Assembly (NCBI GenBank): GCA_050747525.1
Contig: JBOGOC010000107.1
Coordinates: forward strand, 7,483-71,482
Direction: 5' to 3'
DNA from: JBOGOC01 sp050747525
GTDB taxonomy: Bacteria; Acidobacteriota; Polarisedimenticolia; JACPZX01; DASXTC01
Length of the DNA stretch: 64,000 nucleotides
Part shown: positions 11,425-20,255 of the stretch, in pieces
How the letters are laid out: the number at the start of each line of letters is the position of its first letter
Numbering within the stretch: the first letter of the stretch is position 1
Translations under genes and position numbers: made by a program
Notes under the pieces: model-generated
What the model saw: only the letters and a program-made list of their open reading frames with translations
Database searches by the model: none
Told to the model about the DNA's origin: nothing

Positions 11425-12332
11425 GCGGCGCCGAGCACGTCGAAGTTGTTGCCGGTGCGCGCCGACACGCCGCGGCTGGCGTAGAGCTTGACGGAGTGGT
11501 GGCGGTTCACGGGAATGGCCAGCGTGGCCCCCAGGCGCCAGTTGCGCTGCCGGTTATCAAGGCGCGTCCCATCGAGACTGGTCTGCCCGCCGGTGAACCA
11601 GGTCGCGTCGACAGAGGTCCACATGCCGGAGAGGAAGGAGTAGATGACGTGCGCCTGCAGGGAGTAGAGCGGGTCCTGCGAGCGCGTGATGCCGCCGAAG
11701 AAGTCCGTGTTGTCCGTGAACAAGGTGGCACCTGCCGTGGCCTCCAGCGTCCATCGGCCCAGGGCCTTGGACACACCCACCTCGGGCTTGAAGGACCAGC
11801 GGTGCGTGCCGATGTTGACCAGGCGCTCGTCGTCGTACTGCCCCCAGGGCACCGACACCTGCAGGCTCGCACCCACGATCACGTCCTGCCGGTACTGTCC
11901 GAACTGGGGAAGCCTCATGGCCGGGGCGCCGAAAAAATTCACCGACAACCGGAACCTGGGGTCTCCGAATCCCTGGACGTCGCGATCGACCGTTTCTCCC
12001 GCGAATTCCGCCGATCCCGACAGCCACGTGAACGGCACCACGGCGTCGACCTTGGCCGACTTGCCCCACAGGTCGAGCACGCGGAAGTACCCGAGCACCA
12101 TGTTGGAGGTCTCGAGCTGCAGGTCGGTCAGAGGAACGGCGGGATCCAGAGGCAGCCCGCCATCCGTGAACGCGTAGCCCGTGATCAGGAAGTTCACGCC
12201 CACGGGCGCGTTGGAATAGGCGCGTGGCTCGATGTCCTGGGCGAACGCCGTCGTCCCCCCGCAGAGCAGCGCGCAGGCCGCGATGGCCTCCAGCGTCCGC
12301 ATCCTGATCGTCGTGACCACGCTCCAGCCCAT
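11394..12332 (-). CDS. Outer-membrane protein, phenol-degradation MetA-like transporter family
   Basis: A 312-aa exported protein: signal peptide ending 'GGTTAFA', then a mature chain opening 'QDIEPRAYSNAPVGVNFLITGY', the hallmark start of the Phenol_MetA_deg outer-membrane family. Alternating aromatic and polar strands and the blocks 'GFGDPRFRLSVNFFGAP' and 'SFKPEVGVSKALGRWTLEA' fit a beta-barrel. AGAGG lies 6 nt before the ATG at 12332, supporting this start. Family members are presumed porins for hydrophobic compounds, but most, like this one, lack a known substrate. Overlap with the downstream MFS gene suggests an outer/inner-membrane export pair. It diverges from the GGDEF-EAL gene across a 106-bp promoter region. 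Confidence 0.82.
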   Translation of the reverse strand: MGWSVVTTIRMRTLEAIAACALLCGGTTAFAQDIEPRAYSNAPVGVNFLITGYAFTDGGLPLDPAVPLTDLQLETSNMVLGYFRVLDLWGKSAKVDAVVPFTWLSGSAEFAGETVDRDVQGFGDPRFRLSVNFFGAPAMRLPQFGQYRQDVIVGASLQVSVPWGQYDDERLVNIGTHRWSFKPEVGVSKALGRWTLEATAGATLFTDNTDFFGGITRSQDPLYSLQAHVIYSFLSGMWTSVDATWFTGGQTSLDGTRLDNRQRNWRLGATLAIPVNRHHSVKLYASRGVSARTGNNFDVLGAAWQFRWGGGL

Positions 12333-12374
12333 CGGCGACCTCTGCTGTCGGGTCGGTCGCGCTCACTATGCCGG

Positions 12375-12402
12375 TTGAATTGCGGCCTTTCAAGCCTATA
12401 TT
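12375..12402 (+). promoter_or_regulatory. Sigma-70-like promoter of the GGDEF-EAL gene
   Basis: TTGAAT (12375-12380), 16-bp spacer, TATATT (12397-12402), 37 bp before the ATG at 12439. It sits in the divergent intergenic region and is clearly A+T-richer than its surroundings. Confidence 0.5.
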
Positions 12403-12438
12403 CGGCCGGGATCCAGTTTCCTGGAGACCCCTGCCCGT

Positions 12439-14580
12439 ATGCCTACTTCGGTTACGATGCCCCTCATCCTGGTGGCCGACGACGAGCCGACAAACCGGAA
12501 TCTCCTGAGAGACGCGCTCGAGCTGTCCGGCTTCGAGGTGGCCGAGGCGGCCGACGGGCGGGAGGCGGTGGACGTCTTCACCCGGCGCCGCCCGGATCTG
12601 ATCGTGCTCGACGTGCGCATGCCCCGCATGGACGGCTTTCAGGCCACCTCGGCCATCCGCGCCCACCCGGCCGGGCAGACCGTTCCCATCGTCATCCTGA
12701 CCGCGTTCGACGACATGGAATCGATCAACCGCGCCTACGAATCGGGGGCCAGCGACTTCACGACCAAGCCCTTCAGCCTCATGGTGCTCACCAACCGGGT
12801 GCAGTACATGCTGCGAGCGAGGCAGGCGATGGACGACCTGAGGCGCAGCGAGGAGCGCCTGGCGCGGGCCCAGCGCAACGCCGGTCTGGGGCACTGGGAC
12901 TGGCTTCCCGCTTCCGACGAGCTGACCGTGTCGGACGAGTGCCGCCGCCTGCTGGAGGTGCCCGACGGGGCACCGGTGCTCCTGGAGGGTCTGCTGAGAC
13001 GCCTGCATCCGGAGGACCGGACCGGCGCCCGCCACGCGCTCGATGCCGCGGCCGCCGGCGCTCCGACCGACGGCGTCGATCTGCGCCTGAGGCTGGAGGA
13101 CGGCAGGACGCGCTACCTGCACCTCAAGGCGGTCGCGCGACTGGACGAGGACCGCGGTCCCGCGGGGGTCTCGGGGACCATGCTGGACATCACCGAGCGC
13201 AAGGAGTCCGAAGAGAGGATCCGGTTCCTGGCGTTCTACGACGGCCTCACCGGGCTGCCCAACCGCACGCTGTTCCTCGAGCGGCTGCGCATCTCCATGG
13301 GGGCCGCGCGCCGCGAGAAGTGCTCGGTCGCCATCCTGTTCTGCGATCTGGATCGGTTCAAGCACGTCAACGACACCTATGGTCACAGCGTCGGGGATTC
13401 GCTGCTCAAAGAGGCCGCCGAGCGGCTGCGCACCGCGCTTCGCAGCAGCGACACGCTGGCCCGCATCGAATCGGATCGCCACGGAGACACGGTGGCGCGC
13501 CTGGGAGGAGACGAGTTCCTGGCGTCGGTGACCGGGATCCACCGCCCCAACGACGCGGCTCGCATCTCGCGACGCGTGCTGGCTTCCCTGGAGAAGCCGT
13601 TCCACGTGGAAGGCTACGAGCTGTTCGTCAGCGGCTCCATCGGCATCAGCATGTTTCCCCACGACGGCGAGGACCCCGAGACCCTGCTCAAATACGCCGA
13701 CTCGGCCATGTACCAGGCCAAGCAGGCCGGGCGCAACGCCGCCCACTTCTACGATCACCGGCTTCACGAGAGCGCGGTGCGCAAGCTCTCGCTGGAGAAC
13801 CGGCTGCGCCACGCGCTGGAGCGCGAGGAGCTGGTGGTGCACTTCCAGCCCATGGTGGACGTGGCGACGTCCAGCGTGGTGGGAGCGGAAGCCCTGGTGC
13901 GATGGGTTCATCCCGAGCGCGGGCTGCTCCCTCCCGGGGAGTTCATCGAGATCGCCGAGGAGACCGGCCTCATCGTGCCGATGGGAGAGTGGATCCTGCG
14001 CAACGCCCTGGCCGAGGCGAAGGCCTGGCAGGAGCAGGGGCACGGCGCCCTCCGCCTGTCGGTCAACCTGTCCGCCCGCCAGTTCAAGGAGCGGCAGCTG
14101 GCCAGCGTCATCGGCGAGGCGGTGAGGCAGGCGGGGATGCCCGCCGACCGGGTCGAGCTGGAGATCACCGAGAGCCTCCTCATGTACAACACGGAAGAAG
14201 CGGTGCGCATCCTCCAGGAGCTGCGCGAGCAGGGGCTGGGGATAGCTCTGGACGACTTCGGGACCGGCTACTCGTCGCTGTCGTACCTGCTGAAGTTTCC
14301 CATCAGCACGCTCAAGATCGACCGTGTCTTCGTCAAGGAGATCTGCCTCGACCCGCGCAGCGCGGCCGTCACCCGCTCCATCGTGGCCATGGCGGGCGGC
14401 CTGGGCCTGTCGCTGGTGGCCGAAGGGGTGGAGACGCGGGAGCAGGCCGACGAGCTGAAGCGCAAGGGGTGCTGGCTCATGCAAGGATTCCTGTTCGGCA
14501 AGCCGATGCCGGCCGACGAGTTCCGCCGCATGCTGGAAAGCCGGCGCTCCGCCTCGGCAGGAGGCGCCGAAGGGGTGTGA
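12439..14580 (+). CDS. Response regulator with PAS-like, GGDEF and EAL domains (c-di-GMP turnover)
   Basis: 713 aa in four parts. Residues 1-130 are a receiver domain with the acidic pair D14-D15, phospho-acceptor D58 ('LIVLDVRMP') and K110. Residues 135-255 are a linker/PAS-like domain ending 'DITERK'. Residues 265-435 are a GGDEF domain with intact GGDEF at 356-360. It has an RxxD inhibitory site (R347-D350) exactly five residues upstream, so it should be an active diguanylate cyclase under product feedback. From about 455 an EAL domain follows, with E484-A485-L486 and 'DDFGTGYSSL', consistent with an active phosphodiesterase. Both activities appear intact, so phosphorylation of the receiver probably sets the balance. 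No cognate histidine kinase is adjacent. Confidence 0.94.
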   Translation: MPTSVTMPLILVADDEPTNRNLLRDALELSGFEVAEAADGREAVDVFTRRRPDLIVLDVRMPRMDGFQATSAIRAHPAGQTVPIVILTAFDDMESINRAYESGASDFTTKPFSLMVLTNRVQYMLRARQAMDDLRRSEERLARAQRNAGLGHWDWLPASDELTVSDECRRLLEVPDGAPVLLEGLLRRLHPEDRTGARHALDAAAAGAPTDGVDLRLRLEDGRTRYLHLKAVARLDEDRGPAGVSGTMLDITERKESEERIRFLAFYDGLTGLPNRTLFLERLRISMGAARREKCSVAILFCDLDRFKHVNDTYGHSVGDSLLKEAAERLRTALRSSDTLARIESDRHGDTVARLGGDEFLASVTGIHRPNDAARISRRVLASLEKPFHVEGYELFVSGSIGISMFPHDGEDPETLLKYADSAMYQAKQAGRNAAHFYDHRLHESAVRKLSLENRLRHALEREELVVHFQPMVDVATSSVVGAEALVRWVHPERGLLPPGEFIEIAEETGLIVPMGEWILRNALAEAKAWQEQGHGALRLSVNLSARQFKERQLASVIGEAVRQAGMPADRVELEITESLLMYNTEEAVRILQELREQGLGIALDDFGTGYSSLSYLLKFPISTLKIDRVFVKEICLDPRSAAVTRSIVAMAGGLGLSLVAEGVETREQADELKRKGCWLMQGFLFGKPMPADEFRRMLESRRSASAGGAEGV

Positions 14581-14614
14581 GCGAAGCCGCGCGCCCGCGC
14601 TATACTTCGCCGCC

Positions 14615-15607
14615 GTGAACGACCTGCGCGTCTACGATCGTCTCTCCGAAGCCGTGGGATGGACGCCTCTGGTCCGTCTCGACCGCGCGATGGGCCGGAT
14701 CCCCGGGGAAGCTTTCGCCAAGATCGAGTTCATGAACCCCATGGGGAGCGTGAAGGATCGCATCGCCCGGCACATGATCCGCAAGGCCCTCGCGGACGGC
14801 TCGCTTCAGGCCGGCGACGTGGTGGTGGAGAGCTCCTCGGGCAACACCGCCATGGGGCTGGCCATGATGGCGGTGCTCGAGGGGCTGCGCTGCCGCATGG
14901 TGGTGCGGCGACAGACCAGCCGCGAGAAGCTGGACTGCCTGCGGGCCATGGGGGTGGACCTGGTGCTGGTGGACGGCGACCTGCCGCCCGATCATCCCGA
15001 GAGCTACAACCAGATGGCGAAGCACGTGGCGCGGGAGACACCGCGCTCCTACTTCCCGGATCAGCACAACAACAGGGCCAACAGCGAGGCGCACTACCTG
15101 ACGACGGGCCCCGAGATCTGGAGTCAGATGCAGGGACGCATCGACTACCTGGTGGCCGGCATGGGGACCGGTGGCACGATCTGCGGCGTGGCGCGCTACC
15201 TCAAGGAGCAGGACCCGCGCATCCAGGTGATCGCGGTGGACCCGGTGGGCTCGGTCTTCTTCGATCACTTCAAGAAGGGGCGCGCCGGCGTGCCCGGCAG
15301 GAGCCTGCTCGAGGGGCTTGGCGACGAAGAGGTGATCGGCTGTCCTCAGTGGGACCTGATCGACGACATGCTGCAGGTGAGCGACCGCGACGCCTTCCTG
15401 GCGGCGCGCGAGCTGGCGCGCACTGAGGCCATTCTGGGGGGAGGCTCCAGCGGGGCCGCGCTGTGGGGCGTGCGGCAATGGGCCAGAGGGCTCGACCGCC
15501 CCGCGCGCATCGTGACCGTGTTCCCCGATTCGGGAACGCGGTACCTGAGCACCATCTACAACGACGACTGGATGCGCGCGCATGGGTTCCTGGATGCCGG
15601 CGACTGA
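14615..15607 (+). CDS. cysM: PLP-dependent cysteine synthase (CysK/CysM family)
   Basis: A 330-aa fold-type II PLP enzyme that makes cysteine from an activated serine and a sulfur donor. The PLP lysine is K47 in 'NPMGSVKDR', the substrate loop is 'ESSSGNTAMG' and the phosphate-binding loop 'AGMGTGGTICG'. All are canonical. The family also contains cystathionine beta-synthases and sulfocysteine synthases, so CysM is the closest label rather than a proven activity. The start is GTG (14615); TATACT at 14601-14606 lies only 8 nt upstream, so the transcript may be leaderless or the box may be fortuitous. The 3' end overlaps the next gene by 26 bp. Confidence 0.85.
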   Translation: MNDLRVYDRLSEAVGWTPLVRLDRAMGRIPGEAFAKIEFMNPMGSVKDRIARHMIRKALADGSLQAGDVVVESSSGNTAMGLAMMAVLEGLRCRMVVRRQTSREKLDCLRAMGVDLVLVDGDLPPDHPESYNQMAKHVARETPRSYFPDQHNNRANSEAHYLTTGPEIWSQMQGRIDYLVAGMGTGGTICGVARYLKEQDPRIQVIAVDPVGSVFFDHFKKGRAGVPGRSLLEGLGDEEVIGCPQWDLIDDMLQVSDRDAFLAARELARTEAILGGGSSGAALWGVRQWARGLDRPARIVTVFPDSGTRYLSTIYNDDWMRAHGFLDAGD

Positions 15608-16718
15608 GCTGCTCGGGATCACGATGAGCATCATGATGGCCGCAGGCACGGGCGGGCTGGACGAAGCCGCCGCGGGCCGGTTCGCTCGCCTGGCGCTCGA
15701 CTGCGTGCATCGCGAGTATCCCAACAAGATCGCGCACGTCATGCAGTCCGACACCGACGCCCGCCCTCCGCGCGAGCTGACCCCGGTCTTCTACGGCTGC
15801 TACGACTGGCACTCCGCGGTGCACGGGCACTGGCTGCTGGTGCGGCTGGCACGCACCTTCCCCAAGGCTCCGTTCGCGAAGCCCGCGCTGGAGGCGGTGG
15901 GGCGCAGCATCGCTCCCGAGGCGGTGGCGGCCGAGGTGCGCTATCTCGAGGGGCCGGGGCGCGCGTCTTTCGAGAGGCCCTACGGCCTTGCCTGGCTGCT
16001 TCAGCTCTGCGCCGAGCTGCGCGAGTGGGACGACCCGCGGGCCCGGGAATGGGCCGCCACGCTGGCCCCTCTCGAGCAGGCCGCGCGCGCGAAGCTCGTG
16101 GCGTGGCTTCCCAAGCTGTCGTGGCCCATCCGCGAAGGGGAGCACGATCAGACCGCGTTCTCCTTCGGGTTGATCCTGGACTGGGCCCGGATCGCGAAAG
16201 ACGCGGACATGGAAAGGCTGCTGGCCGATCGCATCAACGCTTTCTACCGGCCCGACCGGGCTGCGCCGCTGTCGTACGAGCCATCGGGACAGGACTTCCT
16301 GTCGCCTGTGCTCGCCGAGGCCGACCTGATGCGCCGCGTGCTGGACAAGGCCGCGTTCGCCGCGTGGCTGGCGGCGTTTCTCCCCGACATCCCGCGTGAC
16401 GGCTCGGGTGCGTGGCTGAAGCCGGCGGTGGTGACCGACCCCACCGATCCGAAGCTGGCTCACCTGGACGGGCTGAACCTGAGCCGCGCCTGGATGCTGG
16501 AAGGGATCGCCTCGGGGCTGGCCGGCACGGACCCCCGGCTCCCGGCGGTCCTGGCGGCCGCGGCGCGCCATCGCGAGGCCGGGCTCGCCGCGGTGACCGG
16601 CGAGCATTACGAAGGCGGGCATTGGCTGGGGAGCTTCGCGACCTACCTGGTCACGGGACGGGGCCTGTCTACAACCACGACGTCCAGCCCGCGCGGGCCA
16701 GGAACGGGCTCCCGATGA
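15582..16718 (+). CDS. DUF2891-family protein
   Basis: A 378-aa protein with the DUF2891 pattern: 'ALDCVHREYPNKIAHVMQS', 'PVFYGCYDWHSAVHGHW', 'EHDQTAFSFGLILDWA' and the terminal 'YEGGHWLGSFATYLVTG'. Conserved His, Trp and acidic residues on an alpha/alpha-barrel-like pattern suggest an enzyme, but the family has no established activity. The start overlaps cysM; an internal ATG at 15624 is an alternative, because family members often begin near 'LDEAAAGRFARLA'. The last 50 bp overlap the convergent patatin gene, giving a Ser/Thr-rich tail beyond the conserved end. Confidence 0.8.
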   Translation: MGSWMPATELLGITMSIMMAAGTGGLDEAAAGRFARLALDCVHREYPNKIAHVMQSDTDARPPRELTPVFYGCYDWHSAVHGHWLLVRLARTFPKAPFAKPALEAVGRSIAPEAVAAEVRYLEGPGRASFERPYGLAWLLQLCAELREWDDPRAREWAATLAPLEQAARAKLVAWLPKLSWPIREGEHDQTAFSFGLILDWARIAKDADMERLLADRINAFYRPDRAAPLSYEPSGQDFLSPVLAEADLMRRVLDKAAFAAWLAAFLPDIPRDGSGAWLKPAVVTDPTDPKLAHLDGLNLSRAWMLEGIASGLAGTDPRLPAVLAAAARHREAGLAAVTGEHYEGGHWLGSFATYLVTGRGLSTTTTSSPRGPGTGSR

Positions 16719-18912
16719 AGAAGTAGACCTCGCCTTCCCCACCTTCGGCCAGTCCGTAGCCGAGATAGACGGGAATCGCGCGCGTGTCCACGCCGAAGAA
16801 GACCAGCCCCGAGAAGACCAGGTCGCTCCAGTCCACGTCGTCCGCGTCGGGCCAGGTGTTGCCCGCCTGCAGCACGGCGCCCGCGTACAGGCGTCCGAAC
16901 GGCCCGAGCTGTCCCAGCTTCCAGTAGTCGCCCAGGCTGACCAGCGCGGCCACGTCGCCGCGCAGCCGGCCGCGCTTGAAGCCCGACAGTCTCAGAAACC
17001 CTCCCAGGGTGAACTGATCGTCGATGGGGATATCGGACCCCAGGTCGCTGCCCACCTCCAGGCCGGCCAGAACGGTGTCGCGGCCGACCGTCCAGGCGTG
17101 CAGAGTCGAGAAAGAGACCTTCTCGTACTCGTCGGTGGCTCCCAGGCCTTCACGGGAGAAGATCGCCTGCGCCAGCATCTGGAACCCGCGCGTTGGAAAG
17201 AAGACGTTGTCCAGCTGATCCAGAGCGGCCCGGAACCGGAATGCCCCGATCTGGCGCGAGTAGGGCACGAAATCCGAAGTGGTTTCGGTCCCGAAATGCG
17301 CGCGCCCGGCCACGACCCCCAGCCGGATCTCGCCCCAGTTGCGCAGCACCGCACCGAGGTCCAGCCCTCCCTGCCATCTCTTCTCGTCGGCCACTTCGAG
17401 CATCTCGCCCGGCGGCAGGAAGGTCATTCCCTGCTCTTTGCCGACCAGCCCGCTGGGCGCGACGAACCAGAATCCGGTCGGCTCGAGCGGCTGGAAGAAC
17501 TCCCCGGTGATCGCCGTGGGAGTGCCGAGGGACCCGATCACCTTCAGCTCGGCCCCCAGCTTGTTCACGTGAGCCCGCCGGTAGTATCCCAGCAGACGCA
17601 CGTCGGCGTCGCCCTCGAAGTTGGTCTCCATCCCCATGCCGAACTTCAGGTACCCGGGGCCCCACGACTTCTGCTGCGCGTCCACGATGAGGCGCTCGCG
17701 CCCGTCGACCTCCTCGAGGTCGAATCCGACCGACTGGAACTCGCCCAGCATGTGGATCCGGTCGAGATCCTCGCGCAGGGTGTCAAGATCCAGCGGCTGC
17801 CCGGGCTTCGTCTCCATGCGCTCGGTCACCACCTTGGGGGACAGGGCGGTCACGCCGCGGACCTCGATCTCGTCCACGATCACCGACGGCGTCAAAGTCC
17901 ACTGATCGCGCCGCTGTCTTGACAGGAACGCCTTGTACTCGTCCTCGGACACCGAGAAGGCTCGCAGCTGCTCGGTGGCCTGGCGGGCCGCTTCTTCTCC
18001 GGCGGCGATCGACTCGCCCAGCTTCTGGAAGCTCCCTGATCCGATGTCCTTCAGGTCGGGTGTGATCAGCAGGTCGCGCGGCCCCAGCGAGGCGCGCTGG
18101 GCTATGACGGTCAGCTCCGACATCACCGACAGCGTCTGGTTCAGGACCCCCACGGCCGAGAGCTTCTCGAGGTCGGTTTCCGGGGGCGTGCCGACGTCGA
18201 TGGCGATGATCCTCACACCGGAGCCTGGAAGTATGGAACGCGCCACGTCGACGGGAAGGTTGTCGGCGATCCCACCGTCCACCAGGGTACGGCCGTCAAT
18301 CACCACGGGCGTGAAGAAGGCCGGCAGCGCCATGCTGGCCCGCATGGCGCGGGCCAGGTCTCCCCGGTCGAGCACCACCGCCTTGCCGGTGGCCAGATCG
18401 GCGGCGACGGCGCGATAGGGGATCTTCAGCTCGTCGAACGACCTCGCCCCCACCGCCTCGACCGTGAGGCCCTGGAAGATGAAGTCGATCTTGGTCCCGA
18501 GGAACACCCCCGACTTGGTCTGCATGCCTCCGGGTCCGATGCCGATCTCCATGGGGAAGAAGGCGAACCGGTCGTCCTCCTTGCGGCGAAAGGAGATGCG
18601 CCGCCGCTCGGGCCTGTCGTTGAGGATGTCCTCCCAGTTCATCCCCTGGATGATGGCCGACATCTGATCGGGGGAGTAGCCGAGGGCATAGAGGGCGCCG
18701 ACGATCGACCCGATGCTGGTGCCGGCGATGCAGTCCACCGGAATCCGCAGCTCCTCCAGCACCTTGATGGCGCCCACGTGGGCGCCCCCGCGGGCGCCGC
18801 CCCCGGCCAGGGCCAGGCAGATCTTCTCGCGCTGCGGTTGAGCCACGGGCGCGGAGGCCGGCATGGCACCCAGCAGCAGCAGGGTCCAAATGAAGCGCGG
18901 TCGTCGTGGCAT
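16669..18912 (-). CDS. Patatin-like phospholipase with POTRA and Omp85 barrel (type Vd autotransporter)
   Basis: A 747-aa protein in PlpD order. Residues 1-25 are a signal peptide. The patatin lipase domain (30-320) has oxyanion loop GGGARGG (37-43), nucleophile S66 in GTSIGS and catalytic D212 in 'VDGGIADN'. A POTRA-like segment ('IEVRGVTALSPKVV', about 345-410) is followed by a C-terminal beta-barrel typical of Omp85 proteins. In type Vd proteins the barrel translocates its own lipase to the cell surface. I placed the start at ATG 18912 because a TATAGT box at 18959-18964 would lie inside any longer frame and because the signal peptide begins there. The catalytic dyad is complete. Confidence 0.9.
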   Translation of the reverse strand: MPRRPRFIWTLLLLGAMPASAPVAQPQREKICLALAGGGARGGAHVGAIKVLEELRIPVDCIAGTSIGSIVGALYALGYSPDQMSAIIQGMNWEDILNDRPERRRISFRRKEDDRFAFFPMEIGIGPGGMQTKSGVFLGTKIDFIFQGLTVEAVGARSFDELKIPYRAVAADLATGKAVVLDRGDLARAMRASMALPAFFTPVVIDGRTLVDGGIADNLPVDVARSILPGSGVRIIAIDVGTPPETDLEKLSAVGVLNQTLSVMSELTVIAQRASLGPRDLLITPDLKDIGSGSFQKLGESIAAGEEAARQATEQLRAFSVSEDEYKAFLSRQRRDQWTLTPSVIVDEIEVRGVTALSPKVVTERMETKPGQPLDLDTLREDLDRIHMLGEFQSVGFDLEEVDGRERLIVDAQQKSWGPGYLKFGMGMETNFEGDADVRLLGYYRRAHVNKLGAELKVIGSLGTPTAITGEFFQPLEPTGFWFVAPSGLVGKEQGMTFLPPGEMLEVADEKRWQGGLDLGAVLRNWGEIRLGVVAGRAHFGTETTSDFVPYSRQIGAFRFRAALDQLDNVFFPTRGFQMLAQAIFSREGLGATDEYEKVSFSTLHAWTVGRDTVLAGLEVGSDLGSDIPIDDQFTLGGFLRLSGFKRGRLRGDVAALVSLGDYWKLGQLGPFGRLYAGAVLQAGNTWPDADDVDWSDLVFSGLVFFGVDTRAIPVYLGYGLAEGGEGEVYFFIGSPFLARAGWTSWL

Positions 18913-18958
18913 TTGGAGGGAACCCTGGCCGGGCGCACAGGCACCCGAGCGGCCGCCG

Positions 18959-18964
18959 ACTATA
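18959..18964 (-). promoter_or_regulatory. Candidate -10 box of the patatin gene
   Basis: TATAGT on the minus strand, 46 bp upstream of the chosen ATG. No good -35 is visible. Its position argues against the longer frame that would start near 19017. Confidence 0.35.
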
Positions 18965-19087
18965 GCATTTGCCGATTGCTTGACGGAGTAAACAAAGCAT
19001 GGGTAGACTGCCGTCATTGCAACGGCGCATCCCCGACATCAGCGATCCAATCCGCCGCTTTTTCTTGGCCCTGGCCAGGAGGGTTTC

Positions 19088-19567
19088 ATGAAGGCTCGCA
19101 CCGTCGCTTTGACGCTCTTCCTGTGCATCTCACCGGCCTGGGCTGCCGGCTCGACCATGGATCGCTACGTGGAGCTGCTGCGCTCCGACGTGAAGGCCGA
19201 GAAGACAGCCGTGCTGACCGAGGCCCTGGCACTCACGGACGCCGAAGGAAAGGTCTTCTGGCCCATCTACCGCGAATATGACCTGGAGCTGAGCAAGTGG
19301 GGCGACGCCCGCTTCGAGCTTCTCAAGCAGTACGCGAAGGCCTACGAGCTGGGAACCGTCTCGGACACGCTGGCCGACGACCTGGCCACCCGGTGGTTCA
19401 AGCTCTCGCGCGAGCGCCTCGACCTGCTCGACAAGTACCACAAGAAGATTTCCAAGGCTGTCTCTCCCATGCGGGCCGCCCAGTTCGTGCAGGCGGAGAA
19501 CCAGATCGGCCTGCTCATCGATCTGAACATCGCTTCGGAAGTCCCGTTCATCGAGAAGAGCAAGTAA
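19088..19567 (+). CDS. Small exported helical protein
   Basis: 159 aa with AGGAGG before the ATG and a signal peptide ending near 'PAWA'. The mature chain is almost entirely charged, predicted-helical sequence ('LTEALALTDAEGKVFWPIYREYDLEL', split here only for reference as a helix around residues 42-70). This resembles the helical hairpins of Spy/CpxP-like periplasmic proteins, but without a clear LTxxQ motif. It leads a run of four closely spaced envelope genes on this strand (gaps of 52, 21 and about 9 bp). A periplasmic chaperone or envelope-stress role is a guess from fold and context only. Confidence 0.75.
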   Translation: MKARTVALTLFLCISPAWAAGSTMDRYVELLRSDVKAEKTAVLTEALALTDAEGKVFWPIYREYDLELSKWGDARFELLKQYAKAYELGTVSDTLADDLATRWFKLSRERLDLLDKYHKKISKAVSPMRAAQFVQAENQIGLLIDLNIASEVPFIEKSK

Positions 19568-19619
19568 CCCGGCCACAGGAACGCCGCGCCCGAAGCGCGG
19601 CCCATGAAGAGGAGACAAC

Positions 19620-20234
19620 ATGAGGGTTGTCAGGTTCGGCTCCATCCTGCTGTTGGCCCTGCTGGCCGTCACCACTCTGGCGCCGGCGGCGGAGTTCGAG
19701 CTGACGCCGTTCTACGGATACCGGATAGGAGGAGAGCTGGACGACGTGGACATCAGCGCGGACGACTCCGCAAGCTACGGCGTCACCTTCGGCGTGTCCC
19801 TCAACGAGATCCATCAGATCGAGTTTCTCTGGAGCCACCAGGGGACCGAGGTGGACCTCGACGACTTCCAGATCCAGCAGCAGGAGATCACCTTGGACGT
19901 GGATCTGGATCACTACCAGGTGGGCTGGCTGCTGCAGGGCGGCGCGGATGACGACGTGAAGCCCTACTTCAGTCTCCATCTGGGGATCCTGGACATCTCG
20001 CCCGAGGGTATCGACAGCGAATCGTACTTTTCCTGGAGCCTGGGCGGCGGAGCCAAGATCTTCATGAACGACACCATCGGCTTCAGGCTGGCGGCCCGCT
20101 GGGCGATCACGCTGGTCGACACCGACAACGCCTACTACTGCGACTGGTACGGATTCTGCTACTCGGGAACGGACGCCGACTACTTCAACCAGACGGAATT
20201 CTCCGCGGGCCTGATCTTCAGATTCGGGAACTAG
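19620..20234 (+). CDS. Small outer-membrane beta-barrel protein
   Basis: 204 aa, GAGGAG-led ATG, signal peptide ending 'LAPAA'. The mature chain opens 'EFELTPFYGYRIGGELDDVD' and shows alternating strand patterns with acidic loops, ending in 'FSAGLIFRFGN'. The terminal aromatic-rich strand is typical of 8-stranded OmpA/OmpW-like barrels recognised by BamA. An internal 'YYCDWYGFCYSG' loop could form a disulfide. It lies in the envelope gene run. Ligand or function unknown. Confidence 0.75.
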   Translation: MRVVRFGSILLLALLAVTTLAPAAEFELTPFYGYRIGGELDDVDISADDSASYGVTFGVSLNEIHQIEFLWSHQGTEVDLDDFQIQQQEITLDVDLDHYQVGWLLQGGADDDVKPYFSLHLGILDISPEGIDSESYFSWSLGGGAKIFMNDTIGFRLAARWAITLVDTDNAYYCDWYGFCYSGTDADYFNQTEFSAGLIFRFGN

Positions 20235-20255
20235 TATTCCAATGAGGCGGACCCT

